From Cristatella mucedo (lineage: Eukaryota; Bryozoa; Phylactolaemata; Cristatellidae), in NCBI GenBank assembly GCA_009760855.2, contig WPIO01000006.1:9590001-9650000 (forward strand): DNA of 60,000 nt, written 5' to 3'. Shown here piece by piece: positions 57,701 to 60,000 of the stretch (position 1 is the first letter of the stretch; every line of letters starts with the position of its first letter). The position numbers and the translations under genes are program-made. Below the pieces are notes generated by a model that saw only the letters and a list, made by a program, of their open reading frames with translations, did no database searches and had not been told where the DNA came from.

Positions 57701-58952
57701 AACCTTCTTCTACCTGTGGCTGCTCGATACGACGGCCTGGATTACAGAACTTCCAGCTACCTTGTCATTGCACTCCGAACGGTCATGGGCTTGTCAACGG
57801 TAAGCAGCGCCCTCGTTTGAACTTGCTGTTACGTGCAGTGCTTCAGAGTGTGCTGTTGCTAAGGTATGGAGAAATGCATTGAACCTGTTCTTGCAGTAAT
57901 AGTAAAAAATCTTACGTATTGTATCCAAGAGAATTAATTCATCGTTCAATGCGTTCGTGTAGGCTAGAAGGAACGTTATCGTCTGATCAGTGATAATGAA
58001 AAATAAAATTGTGCGAATGCACGTAAGCACTGATTTACATTTGATAAAGTAAATACCGTCAGGATTAGTCTTCAAAAGTCTTTAGCTTTGCTTTTATTGT
58101 GGCCAAGTCAAAGGAAGTCGTGATGTCAGTCATTTAGTACGTCCATATTGTGAGTGCATAGGAGCTGAAGGCATGGTCAGCTAAAATTTGAAGTTGGATG
58201 GAGGTAGAGCCTATATGAGCAAAACCATGTGGAACGACTGGTGCTGCATGGGCACTTCAGCCCGATGGGCAGAAGTTTTGGATAAGTGCAGGAAAGAGCC
58301 TGAGAAGGAAGGGATTTAAATGTGAGAGACATAACTTTGAAGTCGATACTCTGCTAGATGCGGATGCAGTGCAATTACCTGAAGAAATGTCTTTATCGTG
58401 ATCTTGGCAATGACTGTGCCGTATTTGCTGGACCCGATCGTCGGGCCGGAGTTTGTTTGGGTTCTGACTGGTATGTACCTTGGATTTGCAGGGTCCTCTT
58501 TTCCCGGCAATGAACAGCTTGTGGGGAAAATGGGCACCGCCAATGGAGCGTAGCAAGTTGCTGGCATTTTGCTACTCCGGTAAGTGCAATCCGTAGACCG
58601 AGCGGTAGGGATTTGCTTCGCCGGCAGCCGAAAACAAACCATCAGGCCACTAGTGAAGCCTGGCGTGGCACTCCGGCAAAACCTATCTTACGAATCATCA
58701 ATCTTACGAATTACAGGAACGACCGTGGGAAATATTGTCATCCTGGGCCTTGGAGGGTTCATGTGTGAGTGGACATCGTTTGACGGCGGCTGGCCGTCGC
58801 TGTTTTACTTGCCGAGCATTGTGGGTGTGGCATTCTGTGCTCTCTGGTTCTATTGCGTTTACGATTCGCCCTTGCTTCATCCTCGCATCAAACCATCGGA
58901 GCGAGAATACATCACCAGCTCGCTGGAGGAGCGCTCTAGTGCTGCCGAAATG
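48615..58952 (+). CDS. SLC17-family anion transporter, gene 2 (first 5 exons, partial)
   Basis: Exons 48615-48633, 52666-52871, 57536-57799, 58492-58579 and 58717-58952 join in frame to 271 residues. They end where gene 1 exon 5 ends; exons 6-10 are expected beyond the window. All five match gene 1 in order and phase, with no stop or frameshift, so this is a live-looking paralog. It starts at an ATG giving MGSKQIAEALTSCRW, five residues longer than gene 1. Exon 3 has one extra codon. The TM1 region and luminal loop differ most from gene 1; TM4 to the central loop is nearly identical. The TM4 glutamates are again replaced (RTVMGLST). The substrate is unknown. It could differ from gene 1 in expression or substrate. 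Confidence 0.85.
50280..51060. other. Copy-2-specific stretch in intron 1 with a 199-codon ORF
   Basis: This part of gene 2 intron 1 has little match in gene 1 intron 1. The plus frame 50294-50893 is open for 199 codons, with no domain I recognise and a low-complexity start. It may be an unrecognised mobile element fragment or chance. Confidence 0.4.
51881..52050 (+). mobile_element. tRNA-derived SINE, paralog of 13881-14045
   Basis: B-box-like TAGGCTCGAGCCC and tail ACTCCCTTATGGCGCTATAC with AAATGAATTATATTTATA. It is 616 bases before exon 2, against 638 bases in gene 1, so this is one ancestral insertion duplicated. Confidence 0.78.
52666..52871 (+). CDS. SLC17 gene 2, coding exon 2
   Basis: 206 bases, acceptor ATATGCAG, donor GTAGGT. 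TM1 contains [15 protein letters not shown] unchanged from gene 1, while the stretch before it (LLGSMLIY) and the luminal loop differ. N-glycosylation sites (NAS, NTS, NDS) are kept. Confidence 0.85.
52930..53300 (-). mobile_element. Antisense L2/SINE-type tails in gene 2 intron 2
   Basis: Paralogs of the tails at 14913-15330, at about 52935-52990 and 53262-53300. The second is followed by 2.1 kb of sequence absent from gene 1. A further tail of the same kind follows at 55425-55470. Confidence 0.5.
53949..55191 (+). mobile_element. L2-clade LINE, copy L2-C, 5' truncated
   Basis: It starts inside RT at AGAGTATTGACGTGAATGG and ends in the hairpin tail plus TTATTATTATTA. It keeps FYADD but has frame breaks after KLNDDK (near 54240) and later. 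It carries the same TAG ahead of VPLKYG as L2-A. It lies in intron 2 of gene 2, in a stretch that gene 1 lacks. Confidence 0.85.
55967..56060. repeat. G-rich degenerate minisatellite
   Basis: Repeated variants of GGGGAAATGTCC with G-runs of 3-6; at least seven runs of three or more G in about 95 bases. Present only in copy 2. It could form G-quadruplexes on the plus strand. Confidence 0.8.
57000..57230 (+). mobile_element. Second tRNA-like SINE, paralog of 21240-21480
   Basis: B-box match GGTTCAAATCC at 57082-57092, with the same flanks (AGCGTGCCACCGATATTCC and TATAAACGGCAGTAATTA) as in gene 1 intron 2. Confidence 0.45.
57536..57799 (+). CDS. SLC17 gene 2, coding exon 3
   Basis: 264 bases, acceptor TTTCTTGCAG, donor GTAAGC. 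It encodes TM2, [12 protein letters not shown]3 and early TM4. One codon (Pro) is added after the first residue compared with gene 1. Confidence 0.9.
58160..58380 (-). mobile_element. Antisense L2-clade fragment, paralog of 22160-22470
   Basis: GGAGCTGAAGGCATGGTCAG and CCCGATGGGCAGAAGTTT match the fragment in gene 1 intron 3. It is shortened at its far end. Confidence 0.5.
58492..58579 (+). CDS. SLC17 gene 2, coding exon 4
   Basis: 88 bases, identical in sequence to gene 1 exon 4, with acceptor GGATTTGCAG and donor GTAAGT. Confidence 0.92.
58717..58952 (+). CDS. SLC17 gene 2, coding exon 5
   Basis: 236 bases, acceptor GAATTACAG, donor GTACGT. It encodes TM5, TM6 and the start of the central loop. 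Nearly all changes from gene 1 after the first ten codons are synonymous. Intron 4 before it is 137 bases against 223 in gene 1. Confidence 0.92.
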
Positions 58953-60000
58953 GTACGTGACTCGTGCAGGCTGCTTTATCATACAGAGCCAGAGCTGTGA
59001 GTAGGAGAAGAACCACCAGTACCTCTAATAAGAACTAGACTCAGTGGCTCCACTGACCTCAGTGGCTTTGCCTGCCTTAATCTGAATGATTGGTTTGATT
59101 CATCCGATTTCGACGATCAACAGTCAATGGCTTGCATGTAAAAATATAATTAATGGAAGTGTGTAGCAAAGTGACCGGCAGCCGTGTATGTGGACGAGTG
59201 GGAGCTGGCGCCGAGCAGCGTTTTTGAAGCCACCATTTAGCAGATTAAGGACTTTTAGTAGGAATGCACTGTGTGCACTACCGATTCCTGAGCCAAGTTC
59301 CCTCGCTGCCAAGGCTGTGCTAGTTACGGACGCTAGCCGCAAACGAAACCGCAGTGACCTAGACGACCGGGTCCCTTAATTGCAGCTGCTTCCTGGCGTA
59401 AAGCTGTACATACGACAGCAGCAGAGGGGTTACTGGTGCCTAGCACCAGCCAGCAACATGCAAGTGATCAACTTTGGATCGCTTAGATGAGTTTCAGAAT
59501 TTTAGGCATGCCATATCCGTTTTCTAGCTACTACTTTATTGCAGAAACCATTAAAAATCTTTGGAACTTCCATAATTCGACTGATGGTATTACAGCCAAA
59601 TACAGTATAGAGGAATGTTTGGCTGCATTTACGAGCACGTGTCTGGCCGATCACAGAAGCAGTACTTGGGCCTCCGCCAAGACGCCTGCCAGCGGCGTAA
59701 CAACCTTGGGCCACCTGAACAAGAAAATAGCCCAGATTTAGGCAAGAGGTGGAACTTCTTTTGGTGGGGTTTAACACAAAGTCGAGGCTTTCTCTTTGAA
59801 ATCACACCTGGAAGATTCTTTAGCCCTCAACATAAGGTTATGCTTGATTTGGAAAAGTGAAACCTTTAACTCGCACCCAAAAAAGACGAAACCCGAAGCA
59901 TCTATAAACTGACTCATCTAAACTAAAATGTGCATGCTATTAATTATGACCTTGAAGATTTTCGCTAGAGTTGCCTCGCGGCAGGCGTGTTTAGACTGGT
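58953..60000. other. Start of intron 5 of SLC17 gene 2
   Basis: Matches 24148-25300 of gene 1 intron 5 in order. No exon is expected yet: gene 1 intron 5 is 4.5 kb. No gene or repeat is recognised. Confidence 0.6.

Overview
The window is animal (metazoan) nuclear DNA. It has spliced genes with long introns and GT-AG borders, LINEs of the L2 clade, tRNA-derived SINEs, microsatellites and part of a Polinton/Maverick-type element. There are no operons, ribosome binding sites, rRNA genes or CRISPR arrays. I cannot name the species. The gene and repeat content fits an invertebrate, but that is inference.

Layout. Bases 1-4366 are AT-rich and hold minus-strand genes of a Polinton-like or adintovirus-like element. 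These are a protein-primed type B DNA polymerase broken by two frameshifts and two stops, a small acidic ORF, and an ORF cut by the window edge. A 42-bp-arm fold-back hairpin lies just beyond the polymerase start. Bases 5038-8296 are LINE sequence and a long TACA microsatellite. Bases 11157-39231 are a complete ten-exon gene for an SLC17-family (sialin / type I phosphate / vesicular glutamate group) membrane transporter of 520 residues. Its introns are loaded with LINEs, SINEs and simple repeats. Bases 39232-46328 are intergenic and mostly LINE, including a nearly full-length minus-strand L2-clade element at 43085-45570. From about 46015 the sequence repeats the earlier part in the same order. 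Bases 48615-58952 carry the first five coding exons of a second, paralogous SLC17 gene that runs off the window end.

The window is therefore a head-to-tail tandem duplication with a period of roughly 35-39 kb. The paralogous exons are intact in both copies with identical splice phases, and by eye exons are better conserved than introns. Several insertions are present in both copies and so predate the duplication: a SINE in intron 1, L2 fragments and a second tRNA-like SINE. Others are in one copy only: the nested L2 at 15960-19760, the L2 at 53949-55191 and a SINE at 46647-46798 with a clean empty site at the matching place in copy 1.

The most useful observations are: the duplicated transporter pair, in which both transmembrane-4 glutamates of the sialin type are replaced; a start-codon switch between the two paralogs; a block of about 1.5 kb much more alike between copies than its surroundings, suggesting recent exchange; and a 3' hairpin tail shared by the L2 LINE and the tRNA-SINE, pointing to LINE-driven SINE movement. 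I did not find a clearly new multi-gene system. Coordinates of repeat edges are by eye and may be off by 10-30 bases.
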